Source: Scylla paramamosain
Taxonomy: Eukaryota > Arthropoda > Malacostraca > Decapoda > Portunidae
Reading direction: 5' to 3'
Assembly (NCBI RefSeq): GCF_035594125.1
Contig: NC_087176.1
Span: 20,455,091 to 20,519,090 of the forward strand
DNA length: 64,000 nt
The position numbers and the translations under genes are program-made. This document shows, piece by piece, positions 1 through 11,178 of this stretch (position 1 is the first letter of the stretch; the number at the start of each line of letters is the position of its first letter). Below the pieces are notes generated by a model. It was not told the DNA's origin. It worked only from the letters and a program-made list of their open reading frames with translations, and did no database searches.

Positions 1-345
1 AAAAGGAGGGAAAGAGGTGATTTGATAGCACTATACAGAATATTGGAAGGGATGAAAAAATTGGGCAGGGATAATCTTGTGATACCTGATAAGAGAGATA
101 CCAGAGGACATGGAAGGAAATTGATAAGGAGTGTTTGCAGAAGAGACATCAAGAAACATAGCTTTCCCCACAGGAGCATAGCAGTGTGGAATTCATTTAT
201 TGATGAGACTGTGTGCCAAGACAGTCCATAAATTTAAAGAAAATCTGGATAAAAGTCGATATGGAGATGGAACAGCATGAGCCTAGTGTGCCTCTTGTCC
301 TGTATTTCACAACTAGGTAAATACACACACACAGTCTTGGCTGCA
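1..345 (+). mobile_element. LINE A, 3' end fragment
   Basis: The 3' end of a CR1-like LINE. Readable RT C-terminus: ERGDLIALYRILEGMKKLGR, DTRGHGRKL, CRRDIKKHSFPHRS, with the frame broken before the family end FKENLDKSRYGDGTA. It closes with AACTAGGTAAATACACACAC at 311-330. The element extends beyond the left edge. Confidence 0.8.
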
Positions 346-412
346 CCTCCACACATCCATCTGTGCACCAAGGCCTTCTTTGAGCACCTCAGGATAAGAA
401 AGAAAACAGACC

Positions 413-414
<2 letters not shown>

Positions 415-457
<43 letters not shown>
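415..457. repeat. (AC)n microsatellite
   Basis: About 21 AC units between two LINE A fragments; probably a LINE A tail. Confidence 0.95.
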
Positions 458-459
<2 letters not shown>

Positions 460-1082
460 AAAAGAACAGAAGAAAGAGACCTTGGTGTAATTATTACTGA
501 CAAGCTGTCACCAGAAACACATGAACAAGGTAAGAGGTGAAACCTATTAACACTGAAAAACATAAGAACAGCATTTGCACATCTGGATGAGGAAATGATA
601 AAAAAAAAATTATTGTGACCATGATACACCCAGGATTGGAGTATGTAGCTGTGGTATGGTCACCTAATACCAAGAAATCTATAAGAAAATAGGAAGAGTA
701 GCAACAGTCACCTCCAAGTTTGGAGGATCTAATGTATGAAGAAAGAATGTCTAAATCGTGTCTTATAACATTAGAACAGAGAAGAGAGAGAGGTGATCTG
801 ATCATACTATACAGAATGATGACTGAAATGAAAAACTTGGATAGGAAGGACTTGGTGATGTGGGATACAAGAGGCTCAAGGGTACATGGCAGAAAACTTA
901 AAAAAGATGCATGTAGAAGAGATGTTAAGAAAATAGCTTCCCACATAGAACTGTGGAGGTCTGGAATGATTTGGACAAAGAAGTCATTGATACAAATACA
1001 ATACATAAATTTAAGACAAAGTTAGATAAAAATAGATATGGAGACAGGATAGCACAAGCAAAGCTCTTTCCTGCATGTCACA

Positions 1083-1178
<96 letters not shown>

Positions 1179-1185
1179 GAGGCTA
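458..1185 (+). mobile_element. LINE A, 3' fragment with 100-bp (AC)n tail
   Basis: Contains fragments of the RT C-terminal half (ERDLGVIITDKLSPETHE; LDEEMIKKK; ERGDLIILYRMMTEMKNLDR) interrupted by frameshifts. It ends with KFKTKLDKNRYGDRIAQAK and a tail (AC)n from about 1086 to 1176. Several stops show it is dead. Confidence 0.78.
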
Positions 1186-1194
1186 AAGGGAAAA

Positions 1195-4165
1195 ATTAAT
1201 CAAGAACAGAAGAAAAGACTAAACTTTTTTTAGAGTTTTGGAGAGTTTTTGGAGGCAGAGTTAAAAAAGGAAAAGGAAAAAATTAAAGTAAAAGAAAAAA
1301 ATTGCAAAAATGAAGGACTGAATGTGATGTACACCAACACAGACGGACTGTTACACAGGACACTGGAATTATAAGACTATTTAAAAGAAAAAGAATCTGA
1401 AGATAGCGTGTTTAACGGAAATAAAGCTACAAGAAGAAAATCAGACTATCATTAACAACAACTACAATATGTGGAGAAGAGACAGGATTGGCAAAGGAGG
1501 GGGAGGTGTAATGATAATGACAAGAAATGAGGTGAAGACAAAAATAATGAAATATGGGGAAGGAAAAGCAGAAATAGTGACTGTTAACTTGGAGGATAAT
1601 CATGGAGAAATACTGATGGTAATAACAACCCACGTACCACCCAAAACAAATTCTTGGAGCAAGGAAGGCTGTGAGAAAATAATAGAAGATACCACTCAGC
1701 ATTTGAGTAAATTAATCAAAAGTGATAAAACAGAATTATTGGTTGGTGACTTCAATTGCAAAGAAATAAATTAGGAAACATTCAAGGCATGAGGAAACAA
1801 GACTGCATGGTGAGAAAGATTTCTGAAGCTGACTATAGAAAACACAATGATGCAGTGGGTGACCAAAAATACAAGATATATAAGAGATGATGAACCAACA
1901 AGACTTGACTTAATATTAACAAAAGGAATTGACCTAACTAAAGAAATGGTACATGTCCCCCATGGAAAAAAGTGACCATATAATGATAGAAATAGAGACT
2001 GACAGTGATGTCAGTGCAGAGGATGAATCCTACAAACAAAACAGGAGAAACTATGGAAAAGCTAACGTAAATATCTTACGAGATTCTATGAAGCAACGGA
2101 CAGGAGAAAGCTGAAGAGAGCAAATTATATGCAAGGCAATATAAGACTATATGAGGCAGGAGTGAATAAATATGTCCCACTATACAAACCTAAAGAAAAA
2201 GGAAAACTGGTGTAGTTAACGCAAGATGTGCAAGAGCAAAGAGAAAAGAGATGAAGCATGGATAACAACGAAAAGAAGTGGAAACCAAAAAAATAAAGAC
2301 TTTAAGATAGCAAGAAATGAATATGTGTAAATAAGGAGAGGGGAAGAAAAAGGATATGTAAAAGATGCACTTGAGAAGTGCAAGGACAAACCAAAACTAT
2401 TCTAGATTCATAAATGGAAAAATTAAACTCAAAGAAAAACTAGAACAGTTGAAGGATGGACATGAAACATATGAAGACCCAAAAGACATGAGTGAATTGC
2501 TAAACAAAAAGTTCCACCAAGTTTTCACAAAAGAATCAGAATTTAAAGAACCACAAGATGTGAACACAAAAGAACAAATGTGGGAAATTACAGTAATCAA
2601 AGAACTTTATTAAATGGTTGAGGAACTGGAAGAGAGAAAAGCAACAGGACCAGATGGACTATCAGGTTTCATTTTAACAGGAAACAGTTAATTGAACCAG
2701 TATATGACATAATAAAATGCTCAGTATCAATTGGAAGTGCCTAAGGAATGGAAGAGAACAGGTATAGTGCCAATTTATCAATGTGGAAAAAAAGAAGAGC
2801 CATTAAACTACAGACCAGTATCAATGACCAGCATAGTATGCAAGATCTGTGAAAAAGTGACGCAGAAGCAGTGGACAAAACTTCTAGAGAACATGATATA
2901 ATATCAGAAAAGCAGTATGGCTTTAGATAAAAACAATCATGTGTAATAAATCTGATCAGCTTCTATTCAAGAGTGACTGATATAATGCAGGAGAGGGATG
3001 GATGAGTAGACTGTGTGCATTTAGATCTAAAAAAAAAAAAAAAGCTTTTGACAAAGCTCCCCACAACAGGCTACTATGGAAGCTAGAAAATGTTGGAGAA
3101 TTAAATGGAAAAATAATAAACTGGATGGAAAGCTACTTAAAGGGAAGAGAAATGAGAATGGCAGTAAAGGATGTAAAAGTCAAAATGGAGAAAAGTAGAT
3201 AGTGGAGTACCACAAGGATCAGTGCTGGCACCAATACTTTTCCTTATCTACACCAGTGATATGCCAGAAGGAGTAATGAGTTACACAAATTTGTTTGCAG
3301 ATGATGCAAAATTACAAAAACATATGAAAGACTGAAAATTTACAAGAGGATCTGAATAAAATCTGGGACTGGAGCAAGAAATGTGAGATGGAGTTTAATA
3401 TGAAAAAATGTCATGTAAGTGGGAAAAAGTGAAAAGAGACCAAAATGGATCTAGAAAATGGGAAATGCAGAAATAATAAAAGTACAAGAAGAGAAAGATC
3501 TGGGAGTGAATATACAGGACAGTCAATAATCAGAGATGCACATACAGAAGATGTTCAGAGATACATATAGAACGATGAGAAATATTAAAACAGCATTCCA
3601 CTACATGGATAAAGGTATGAAGAGAAAGATAATTACCACTATGATTTGACCAAAGCTGGAATATGCTAAATCAGTGTAGTCTTCCCACAAGATGAAACAT
3701 GTCAAAGAAATAGAAAGAATACAAAGGATGGCAATGAAGATGGTTCCAGAACTGGAAGAATTAACGTATGAAGACAAGTTAATGAAGATAAATCTGCCAC
3801 ATTGGAACAAAGAAGAGAACAGGAAGACTTAATAACTATATATAAATTGTGGAATTGAATGGAAGAAATTGATAATGAGAAACTGCTGCTAAGAGAAGTA
3901 GAAAATACCAGATACACACGAGGGCACAGCAAAAAAATAAAAAAAGAAAGATGCTTGAATAACATAAAGAAACAGTTTCCAACAAAGAAATCCAGAAGTA
4001 TGGAACAAGCTCAGTGAGGAGGTAGTACTGGAAACGAGTGTGTACAACTTTAAGGAACAACTGCACAAGTGTAGATATGGAGACAGGACCACACAAGCAT
4101 ACCTCAGGCCCTGGAAATTACAACTAGGTAAAATATGCACACACATGCAGCCTTGGCTGGAACTC
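1195..4165 (+). mobile_element. LINE A, longer degenerate copy
   Basis: Runs from a 5' A-rich leader through endonuclease remnants (RRDRIGKGGGGVMIMTRNE at about 1475; LLVGDFNCKEIN at about 1735) and RT remnants (ATGPDGLSG at about 2645; FDKAPHNRLLWKL at about 3047; [12 protein letters not shown] with a frameshift near 3200; FADDAKL at about 3295). It ends in the C-terminal FKEQLHKCRYGDRTTQAY and AACTAGGTAAAATATGCACAC at about 4122. Many stops and frameshifts. Confidence 0.78.
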
Positions 4166-4197
4166 CACACACCCATCAGTGCACCAAAGCTTCTGGC

Positions 4198-5349
4198 ACA
4201 AAGCTTTGATTTCCAAACTACCCTCCTACAGCTTCTATCCTTCTCTCTGTAACTTCATCTCGTTTCCTTTCTGACTGTTCTATTGCTGCTGTGGTAGATA
4301 GTCACTGTTCTTCTCCTAAATCTATTAACAGTGGTGTTCCTCAGGGTTCTGTCCTGTCACCCACTCTCTTCTTATTATTCATTAATGATCTCCTAAACCA
4401 AACTTCTTGTCCTATCTACTCCACCGATGATACCACCCTGCACTTTTCCACGTCTTTTCATAGACATCCAACCCTTCAGGAGGTAAACATTTCACGCAGG
4501 GAAGCCACAGAACGCTTGACTTCTGATCTTTCTAAAATTTCTGATTGGGGCAGAGCAAACTTGGTATTGTTCAATGCCTTAAAAACTCAATTCCTCCATC
4601 TATCAAATCGACACAACCTTCCACACAACTATCCCCCTCTTCTTCAATGACACTCAACTGTCCCAATCTTTTACATTGAACATCCTTGGTCTGTCCTTTA
4701 CTCATAATCTGAACTGGAAACTTCACATCTCATCTCTAGTTAAAACAGCTTCTATGAAGTTAGGCGTTCTGAGACGTCTCCGCCAGTTTTTCTCACCCCC
4801 CAGCTGCTAACTCTGTACAAGGGCCTTATCCGTCCATGTATGGAGTATGCTTCACATGTCTGGAGGGGTTCCACTCATACTGCTCTTCTAGATAGGGTGG
4901 AATCAAAAGCTTTTCGTCTCATTAACTCCTCTCCTCTAACTGACTGTCTTCTGCCTCTCTCACCACCGCAATGTTGCATCTCTAGCTGTCTTCTACCGCT
5001 ATTTTCATGCTAACTGCTCTTCTGATCTTGCAAACTGCATGCCTCCCCTCCTCCCGCAGCCTCGCTGCACAAGACTTTCTTCTTTCTCTCACCCATATTC
5101 TGTCCACCTCTCTAACACAAGAGTTAACCAGTATTTTCAATCATTCATCCCTTTCTCTGGTGAACTCTGGAACTCCCTGCCTGCTTCTATATTTCTACCT
5201 TCCTATGACTTGAATTCCTTCAAGAGGGAGGTTTCAAGGCACTTATTCATCAATTTTTGACTACTGCTTTGACCCTTTTATGGGACTGACATTTCAGTGG
5301 GCATTTTTTTTATTGGATTTGTGTTGCCCTTGGCCAGGGTCCATCCTAC

Positions 5350-5350
<1 letters not shown>
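4198..5350 (+). mobile_element. LINE B, 5'-truncated copy
   Basis: Starts inside the RT domain (equivalent to the sequence before [20 protein letters not shown]), includes a mutated active site (TDDTTLHF in place of YADD), and runs to the family C-terminus [13 protein letters not shown] at about 5258. The 3' trailer CCCTTGGCCAGGGTCCATCC then CTACATAA runs into (CA)n at 5353. Broken by at least two frameshifts. Confidence 0.85.

Positions 5351-5352
<2 letters not shown>

Positions 5353-5401
<49 letters not shown>
5353..5401. repeat. (CA)n microsatellite at LINE B end / splice donor
   Basis: About 24 CA units lying between the LINE B tail and the donor of exon 26. Confidence 0.95.
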
Positions 5402-5402
<1 letters not shown>

Positions 5403-5409
5403 CACTTAC

Positions 5410-5650
5410 ACCGGCCACAGTCAGAGTGAAGGTGGCCACGGTGGCAGAGGTGGAGGGTGGAGTGAGGCAGGTCTGGCCCCCCACCAGCACCACAGGAGAG
5501 GCAACCAGACCCTGCAGACCACTTCCACTGATGGTGAGCAGGGTGCTGCCACCCAGGGAGCCTTCCAGGGGACTGAGGGAGGACACCTGCGGCACCATCA
5601 CCACATGGCCCTCACTACTGTACCCTGCGATGTCTGTCACTGCCATGCCC
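5410..5650 (-). CDS. PKHD1L1: PKHD1L1-like exon 26 (IPT), last exon in the window
   Basis: The acceptor is CTCACCTGCAG and the donor GTAAGT. It encodes GMAVTDIAGYSSEGHVVMVP, QVSSLSPLEGSLGGSTLLTI, SGSGLQGLVASPVVLVGGQT and PPSTSATVATFTLTVAG. VSSLSP-x-x-GS-x-GGSTLLTISGSG is a textbook IPT opening. It exits in phase 0 toward exons beyond the left edge. A 49-bp (CA)n tract (plus strand) ends 3 bp past the donor hexamer. Confidence 0.93.
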
Positions 5651-5835
5651 CTGCAGGTGAGGTGTGGTGAGGCGTGGTGAGGTGTGGTGGTGTGGTGAGG
5701 TGCAGTGATGCTGTGGTGGCATGGCAATGCCATGGTGTTGTGTGGTGATGCTCTGGTAGTGTAGTGCAGTAATGTGGTGTATGATAGTGTGGTGAGGTGT
5801 GGTGGTGCTGTGGTGTAGTGATGCTGCTGTGGTAC
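5651..5835. repeat. Degenerate GGTGTGGTGA minisatellite
   Basis: Loose tandem variants of GTGGTGAGG and GTGATGCTGTGGTG immediately upstream of exon 26 on the gene strand; the remaining 5836-5960 is unremarkable intron. Confidence 0.75.
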
Positions 5836-5960
5836 AAAGCTGTATTTCTGTCATTGAAGCATGTTCCTTTTTTTTTCTCATATCATCTCAAACATCCAGT
5901 TTCTCTCATCTGTGCTGACCTGTCTGTCTATCTGTCTGTCTGTATGTTAGCTGCACTCAC

Positions 5961-6164
5961 CTGTTGATTGCCTTGACAGTGATGGGCAGGTATGCACCCG
6001 ACCTCAGGTTGTCCAGGTTGTCCAGATCGCAGGTCACAGAGGTGTCTGAAGCAGAGGTCACACTACAGGATGCTTCACCAACACTGACCTCTACCTGGCA
6101 GGCCAGGTCACCAAAGCCTGATCCAGTGATGGTGAGAGAGTCGCCGCCCACCACCTGCAGGCCG
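5961..6164 (-). CDS. PKHD1L1: PKHD1L1-like exon 25 (IPT)
   Basis: The acceptor is TTTGACACAG and the donor GTGAGT. It encodes GLQVVGGDSLTITGSGFGDL, ACQVEVSVGEASCSVTSASD, TSVTCDLDNLDNLRSGAYLP. A standard IPT fold: G-x-x-LTI-x-GSGF, V-x-VG-x-x-x-C, and TSVTC. Phase 2 in and out. Confidence 0.92.
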
Positions 6165-6292
6165 CTGTGTCAAAGAAAACAGGAAACACTCAGCATGGAG
6201 AACCATTATTACTGCCACTGGTGCTGCTATCATTACTACCATTACCATCACTAATGCAAGAGGGACCCTGGGCTGCACCAGCCTGCCCTCAC

Positions 6293-6641
6293 CTCAGGCC
6301 CTTCACAGTGTGGGTGGTGGAGGAGGCCAGGGCAGAGACCACAGGTGTGTGACAGGTGTGGAAATGAAAGTACAGGTATCCATTTTCTGGTGTGGTCAGG
6401 TCGGGGAGGTCACACCTGTCCAGAGGCATCTCCAGGATGGGGTCACAGCCACTCATGTTGACGACCTGACTCCCGGCAACCTGGTAGGTGGCTTCCTTGT
6501 CACCCAGCAGTACGGCCATCCTGAGGGCCTGATGAGGTGGCCGTACCACGTTGACTTGGCCCTGCATCACCACACCACCAGGCAGTGTGGGGCCAGCATA
6601 ATAGTGGATGCCTTGCTGGGGGAAGGCCACTGTGAAGGAGC
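6293..6641 (-). CDS. PKHD1L1: PKHD1L1-like exon 24 (end of cupredoxin-like segment)
   Basis: The acceptor is TTTCCCACAG and the donor GTGAGG. It encodes GSFTVAFPQQGIHYYAGPTL, PGGVVMQGQVNVVRPPHQAL, RMAVLLGDKEATYQVAG and ENGYLYFHFHTCHTPVVSAL. F-x-x-PGIHYYSSG..D-x-x-x-x-x-x-QGVINV is the matching family block. A 200-bp (GTA)n tract begins about 13 bp upstream of the acceptor. Confidence 0.92.
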
Positions 6642-6654
6642 CTGTGGGAAAGCA

Positions 6655-6655
6655 A

Positions 6656-6736
<81 letters not shown>

Positions 6737-6855
6737 GAGTAGTAGTAGAAGTAGCAGCAGCAGCAGCAGCAGCAGTAGCAGTAGTAGTAATAGTAATAGT
6801 GGTGGTCATGGTGGTATTATTAACAGTAGTAGTAGTAGTGGTGGCAGTATTAGTA
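6655..6855. repeat. (GTA)n / (AGC)n trinucleotide tract
   Basis: About 200 bp, GTA with interruptions and a short AGC run, placed between exon 24's acceptor and a LINE B copy. Open frames through it are composition artefacts. Confidence 0.95.
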
Positions 6856-6857
6856 GT

Positions 6858-7432
6858 AGTTTTTCTCACCCCCCCCAGCTGCTAACTCTGTACAAGGGCC
6901 TTATCCGTCCATGTATGGAGTATGCTTCACATGTCTGGGGGGTTCCACTCATATTGCTCTTCTAGACAGGGTGGAATCAAAAGCTTTTTGTCTCATCAAC
7001 TCCTCTCCTCTAATTGACTGTCTTCAGCCTCTCACCGCTGCAATGTTGCATCTCTTGTTATCTTCTATCGCTATTTTCATGCTAACTGCTCTTCTGATCT
7101 TGCTAACTGCATGCCTCCCCTCCTCCTGCAGCCTTGCTGCACAAGACTTTCTTCTTTCTCTCAACCCTATTCTGTCCACCTCTCTAATGCAAGAGTTAAC
7201 CAGTATTCTCAATCATTCATTCCTTTCTCTGGTAAACTCTGGAACTCCCTGCCTGCTTCTGTATTTCCACCTTCCTATGACTTGAATTCCTTCAAGAGGG
7301 AGGTTTCAAGACACTTATTCATCAATTTTTTACTACTGCTTTGACCCTTTTATGAGACTGGCATTTCAGTGGGCATATTTTTTTATTGGATTTTTGTTGC
7401 CCTTAGCCAGTGTCCTTCCTACATAAAAAAAA
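6858..7432 (+). mobile_element. LINE B, short 5'-truncated copy
   Basis: Begins at the RT-C-terminal segment [24 protein letters not shown] (in broken frames) and runs through [20 protein letters not shown] to [13 protein letters not shown]. The trailer CCCTTAGCCAGTGTCCTTCC then CTACATAAAAAAAAA ends at 7432. The 5' truncation point abuts the (GTA)n tract. Confidence 0.88.
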
Positions 7433-7680
7433 AACTACTCATATTTCTCCTCCTGCCTATTTCTTTTCATTTTTCTCCGCTCTTCCTCCACTTCCATCCT
7501 TCTCTCTCTTCCTTCTTTCTTTTCAATCCATCCTCCTTCCTTTCCTTCCTGTTTACACTTTCCAATCTCTCTCTTTCTCTCCTTGTCACTATCCTTCTAT
7601 CCCTTCATTTCTCTCACTTCACTTCTGTGCTTTCCTGTCTCAATTTCCCCCTCACCTCATCCCAGTCTCTCTGTCCTTAC
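7433..7680. other. Intron 23, pyrimidine-rich
   Basis: C/T-rich sequence (TTCCTTCC and CTTTCTC runs) with no gene seen. Confidence 0.6.
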
Positions 7681-7863
7681 CTGCAGCAGTCTGTGTCCCT
7701 GAGAAGAAGCCAGAACCATCAGCGTCCTCACACTTATCCACAGGGCTGGCCACCTCACACACTCCGTACTGCAGCTGTGAGTTCTCAGACACCTTACTCC
7801 ACTGCCAGGTTACTGAGTCTCCCTCCACTACCTCCAGCACACGAGGATACCATGATACAGTCT
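7681..7863 (-). CDS. PKHD1L1: PKHD1L1-like exon 23 (cupredoxin-like segment)
   Basis: The acceptor is ATTTTCACAG and the donor GTAAGG. It encodes ETVSWYPRVLEVVEGDSVTW, QWSKVSENSQLQYGVCEVAS, PVDKCEDADGSGFFSGTQTA. V-x-VGD-x-V-x-W-x-W followed by GF-x-SG-x-Q is the blue-copper-like insertion seen between IPT repeats of fibrocystin-L. No complete copper ligand set is visible. Exactly 61 codons; phase 1 in and out. Confidence 0.9.
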
Positions 7864-7984
7864 CTGTGAAAATTGAAGGTAATGGGGTTGCTTGAAGTCC
7901 ACAAATGGTACTAAGATGACTAGGTTTGGTGAGTGAGAGGTGCTTGATAAAGGCTTCATCTGTGTTCATCAGTGTTTCAGCATC

Positions 7985-8165
7985 TTATCTTGACTGCTTT
8001 TAATAGGTTCTGGTGGAAGTTACTGCAGGTTTTCAGAGGCACTTTCGGGATTTTATGGGCAGTTTAACAAGGATAGAGATAGTTTAACTGACTGCACAGG
8101 ATGTTATTGGAGTTTTCAAGGGTGTTTATGTGACTCTAGTGATACTTTAACAGGAATTCTGCATC
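7985..8165. repeat. Dispersed intronic minisatellite, copy 1
   Basis: Shares GTTTAACAGG, TTTTCAAGGGTGTTT and TCTAGTGATA blocks with repeats at 24.3, 38.2, 38.7 and 49.4 kb. Two to three degenerate units. Confidence 0.6.
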
Positions 8166-8167
8166 AT

Positions 8168-8170
<3 letters not shown>

Positions 8171-8198
<28 letters not shown>
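8171..8198. repeat. (GT)n microsatellite
   Basis: Fourteen units, ending about 12 bp from the donor hexamer of exon 22. Confidence 0.95.
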
Positions 8199-8201
<3 letters not shown>

Positions 8202-8215
8202 AATCAGCGCCTCAC

Positions 8216-8451
8216 CAGAGCTGGTGCCAACATTCACAATCCTGTGGTTGGTGGTGATGGGCCTGGTGATGCAGGTGAGGGCCTCATCGGAGCACTGCAG
8301 CACCTCACACTCATACACCTGGCCCAGCTTCACCTTGAGGCGGGAACAATCCGAGCTGAAGCCTGTGCCGCCCAGCCTGACCAGCGTGCCACCCTTCACT
8401 GACCCCTGGGTAGCTGAGGCCGAGGTCACCTGCAGTACGTACTCCATTTCC
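8216..8451 (-). CDS. PKHD1L1: PKHD1L1-like exon 22 (full IPT)
   Basis: The acceptor is GTTGTGGCAG and the donor GTGAGG. It encodes EMEYVLQVTSASATQGSVKG, GTLVRLGGTGFSSDCSRLKV, KLGQVYECEVLQCSDEALTC and ITRPITTNHRIVNVGTSS. IQYVLEVTS..PQ-x-GS-x-x-GGT-x-I-x-x-x-G-x-GFS is diagnostic of this position in fibrocystin-L. Phase 2 in, 1 out. Confidence 0.92.
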
Positions 8452-8477
8452 CTGCCACAACACCGTCACTCTATTAT

Positions 8478-8481
<4 letters not shown>

Positions 8482-8540
<59 letters not shown>
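8482..8540. repeat. (AG)n microsatellite
   Basis: About 29 units, ending within 10 bp of exon 21 and its GTGGGT donor. Confidence 0.95.
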
Positions 8541-8543
<3 letters not shown>

Positions 8544-8548
8544 CCCAC

Positions 8549-8673
8549 CTGGCAGCAGCACCAAAGCCATCAGCGGAGAGTACCAGGGTATGAGTGCCAG
8601 CTGACAGTGCCGGGGTAAGACAGCTCACGCTGATGTTACTCCAATGAGTCGTATAACACAGCTCTGATCCGAT
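8549..8673 (-). CDS. PKHD1L1: PKHD1L1-like exon 21 (IPT)
   Basis: The acceptor is ATGCCGCCAG and the donor GTGGGT. It encodes IGSELCYTTHWSNISVSCLT, then PALSAGTHTLVLSADGFGAA. It is colinear with the family's VGG-x-x-C...W...I-x-C-x-x-P..S-x-G-x-H..... A (GA)n tract of about 58 bp lies within 10 bp of the donor. Confidence 0.87.
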
Positions 8674-8689
8674 CTGGCGGCATGAGGTC

Positions 8690-9000
8690 ATAGGTCAGGT
8701 CAGGGGTATTGGGAAAGTGATAGGTTAGGTCAGGGTTACTAGGAAGGTCAGGGGGGGAAGTAGTGACTTTATATCAGTACTAGGGAATTTGGTTGTTGAC
8801 TCTGAGATGAATGGACATTTCCACCTCGGCTCCCTACCCTTGTTCCTGTTCCCCAGCACCTGGCCCCTCCCCTGCCCTGCCTTCTCCTCAGATAAATGTT
8901 CAATACATTGCTTTGACACACAATTTAATTTCTAAAATCTTTCTGGCCTCTTTTTTACTTTTTTATTAACTCAATAAGTCTTATCACTTTCTTAGAATAA
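8690..9000. other. Intron 20, short unique stretch
   Basis: A few CATAGGTCAGGTCAGG-like words near 8690-8755; otherwise no recognised feature. Confidence 0.5.
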
Positions 9001-9348
9001 AAAAAATGTTCCTAGCAAGGCAGCACATAAATGTCAGAAACAGTTGTTCCAGTCACCATGACCAGCAACAGCAATGTTGCTTTGGCCAACAACAAGAAAA
9101 CACCACACAAGCACACTCATGGAAGGTAAGAACACACCAGTACAGCATGGTAACAGGAATACTCTTGGCACTTACACTACACACACTAATATGCCATGTG
9201 CAGACATGAACAGTTACATCCCCACACCACACATCCAAATCATCCACAAGCACCAACATCACACTTAGCCAAGATGCTTCACACTGCTCCAAAACACACC
9301 ACAACAATACAAACACACATTCAAGACAGTTTGTGCCAAAGCAGCTGA

Positions 9349-9774
9349 GTGAGGCAAAGGGGCATCCAATGTGATATCTGCTGTAACCGGTCCAAGCATG
9401 CTGTGTGGTGTCATGTCGGCTGCATCAGATCGTTTGCACAGGTGCACCACGGATCAATTAACAATAGTATCGTGTGTATCTGCAGCAGATGTGGCTCTCC
9501 TAATGTCTCTACATCTTCTTTCTCACTACCTCCTATTCCAACCTCTAGCTCCTTTGACCTGCTATGCACACACAGTACTAACAAATCTCATATACATTTT
9601 CCTTCCATGAACCAGCAACACTCACCCTCACAACCACCAACACCTAGCCACACATCCCACCACACAACAAGACATTCAAACTCCACATCACCTAAACACC
9701 CTTGTAACACCAGTCCATCAATCTGTCAACCAGGGCCATTTCCCATTGCTTTTGGCATTTCCTGCACATCATGA
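9349..9774 (+). pseudogene. LINE C ORF with PHD-type zinc finger
   Basis: Encodes RGIQCDICCNRSKHAVWCHV, GCIRSFAQVHHGSI and SIVCICSRCGSPN, i.e. C-x2-C ... C-x3-C ... C-x1-C-x2-C spacing like the PHD finger found in ORF1 of some CR1-type LINEs. A Ser/Pro/Thr-rich tail follows. An intact 141-codon frame in an otherwise decayed element; the finger probably binds element RNA or chromatin (inference). Confidence 0.5.
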
Positions 9775-9990
9775 CTACCCTCACCTCTCTTACACCCCCT
9801 TCACCTAAACCTTCCCCCATTCCCCAACTCCCCCAGCAACCTCTCCCAGTGCCTCTCCTGCCCTACACACAAATGACCCAGACTTCACTGTAGGTACCAA
9901 AACATGCTTAACACCCGACACAGATTCTGCAGAAGTCTTTCCTCCACCATTTAGCAAGACAGTCATAAAAATTTCTAACTGTAATTCACT

Positions 9991-10286
9991 TTTTTTTTAT
10001 GTAGGAAGGAAACCAGCCAATGGCAATACATTTATAAGAAAGTCCCGCTGAGGTGCTGGTCCCCAAGCATAGTCAAAAGTGGTTGTCAAAAATTGAAGGA
10101 TAAATGTCTTGAAACCTACCTCTTGAAAGAGTTCAAGTTATAGGAAGGAGGAAATACAGAACCAGGCAGGGAGTTCCAGAGTTTACCAGAGAAAAGGATG
10201 AATGATTGAGAATACAGGTTAACTTTTGCATTACAGAGGTGGACAAAATTGGGGTGAGAGAAGGAAGAAAGTCTTGTGCAGAGAGG
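9991..10286 (-). mobile_element. LINE B, short 3' fragment inside LINE C
   Basis: Reverse-strand copy of the LINE B 3' end: poly(T) and ATGTAGGAAGG at 9991-10010, then the complement of FKREV..(frames broken) up to [13 protein letters not shown]. The right border at GCAGAGAGGC / CATGGGGTTC returns to LINE C. Confidence 0.85.
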
Positions 10287-10797
10287 CCATGGGGTTCTAC
10301 TTGCAGCTTTCAACAGACCTCCATCTTCCAACACAGAATACTCACACAACCTTCACACAGCTCTTTCACACCTCACACCAGACAAACACATCTGGATTGT
10401 ACATGATTTCAACCTCCCTGACATCAACTGGACCACTACGTCCCCCTCCAATCCCTATGGCACTGATGTCTTCAACCTTATCATTCCCCACACAAACAGG
10501 TGCCAGCTACACAACACACTAATTGACAACAAAAATACATTTTCACTCATGCAAACAGTACTCAAGCCAACAAAAACACAGGCTACCACACACCCCTCTG
10601 GTGCCAGAGGCCTTCTCACCACAGTCCATACATTAGACCTTCTCAAAAACAACATACACAATATAATAAACACCCAGGTAGTTCCAGGACTAAATGACCA
10701 CAACAATGTTCCAGTTGACATAGACCTTCTACCGACAAGACAAAAACACAGATGTGGGTCAATCCTACTCTACTCTAGAGCTGACAGACTCAATTAA
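10276..10797 (+). pseudogene. LINE C endonuclease remnant
   Basis: The open frame encodes GVLLAAFNRPPSSNTEYSHN, KHIWIVHDFNLPDINW and GLNDHNNVPVDIDL. These correspond to the APE endonuclease blocks YRPP, GDFN (here HDFN, the Gly replaced) and SDH (here NDH), so the catalytic core is mutated. Confidence 0.7.
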
Positions 10798-11178
10798 ACA
10801 CTCTACAGAGACAATTTTCTATCTTCTGACTCATACTCTGGACTCCTCCAAGAAACTGGAACAGCCTGACACACCATACACACCACCATGAACAACTACA
10901 GCCCATAGAAAACACCCTCATGTAGACATACACTCCCCTGGTTCTCCAGGAACCTATGGAAACAACACCACAGAAAACAGAGATGACAGATGCAAACAAT
11001 CACAGAACACACCAGGGAAATGGGCCGCCTTCAGATCTTTCCAAAAGAATCTTGCCAAAAAACATAAAGAAGACCAAACGTGAACACCTTTGTAGATATC
11101 TCACAGATAATGTTAGAAACAACACCAAAACACTTCTTCAAATTCCTCAAGTCATGCAGACAGGACAAAACAAACATA

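Noticed and set aside
6310..6885. 191-codon plus-strand frame over exon 24
   Set aside because: Antisense shadow of exon 24 continued into the (GTA)n poly-Val tract.
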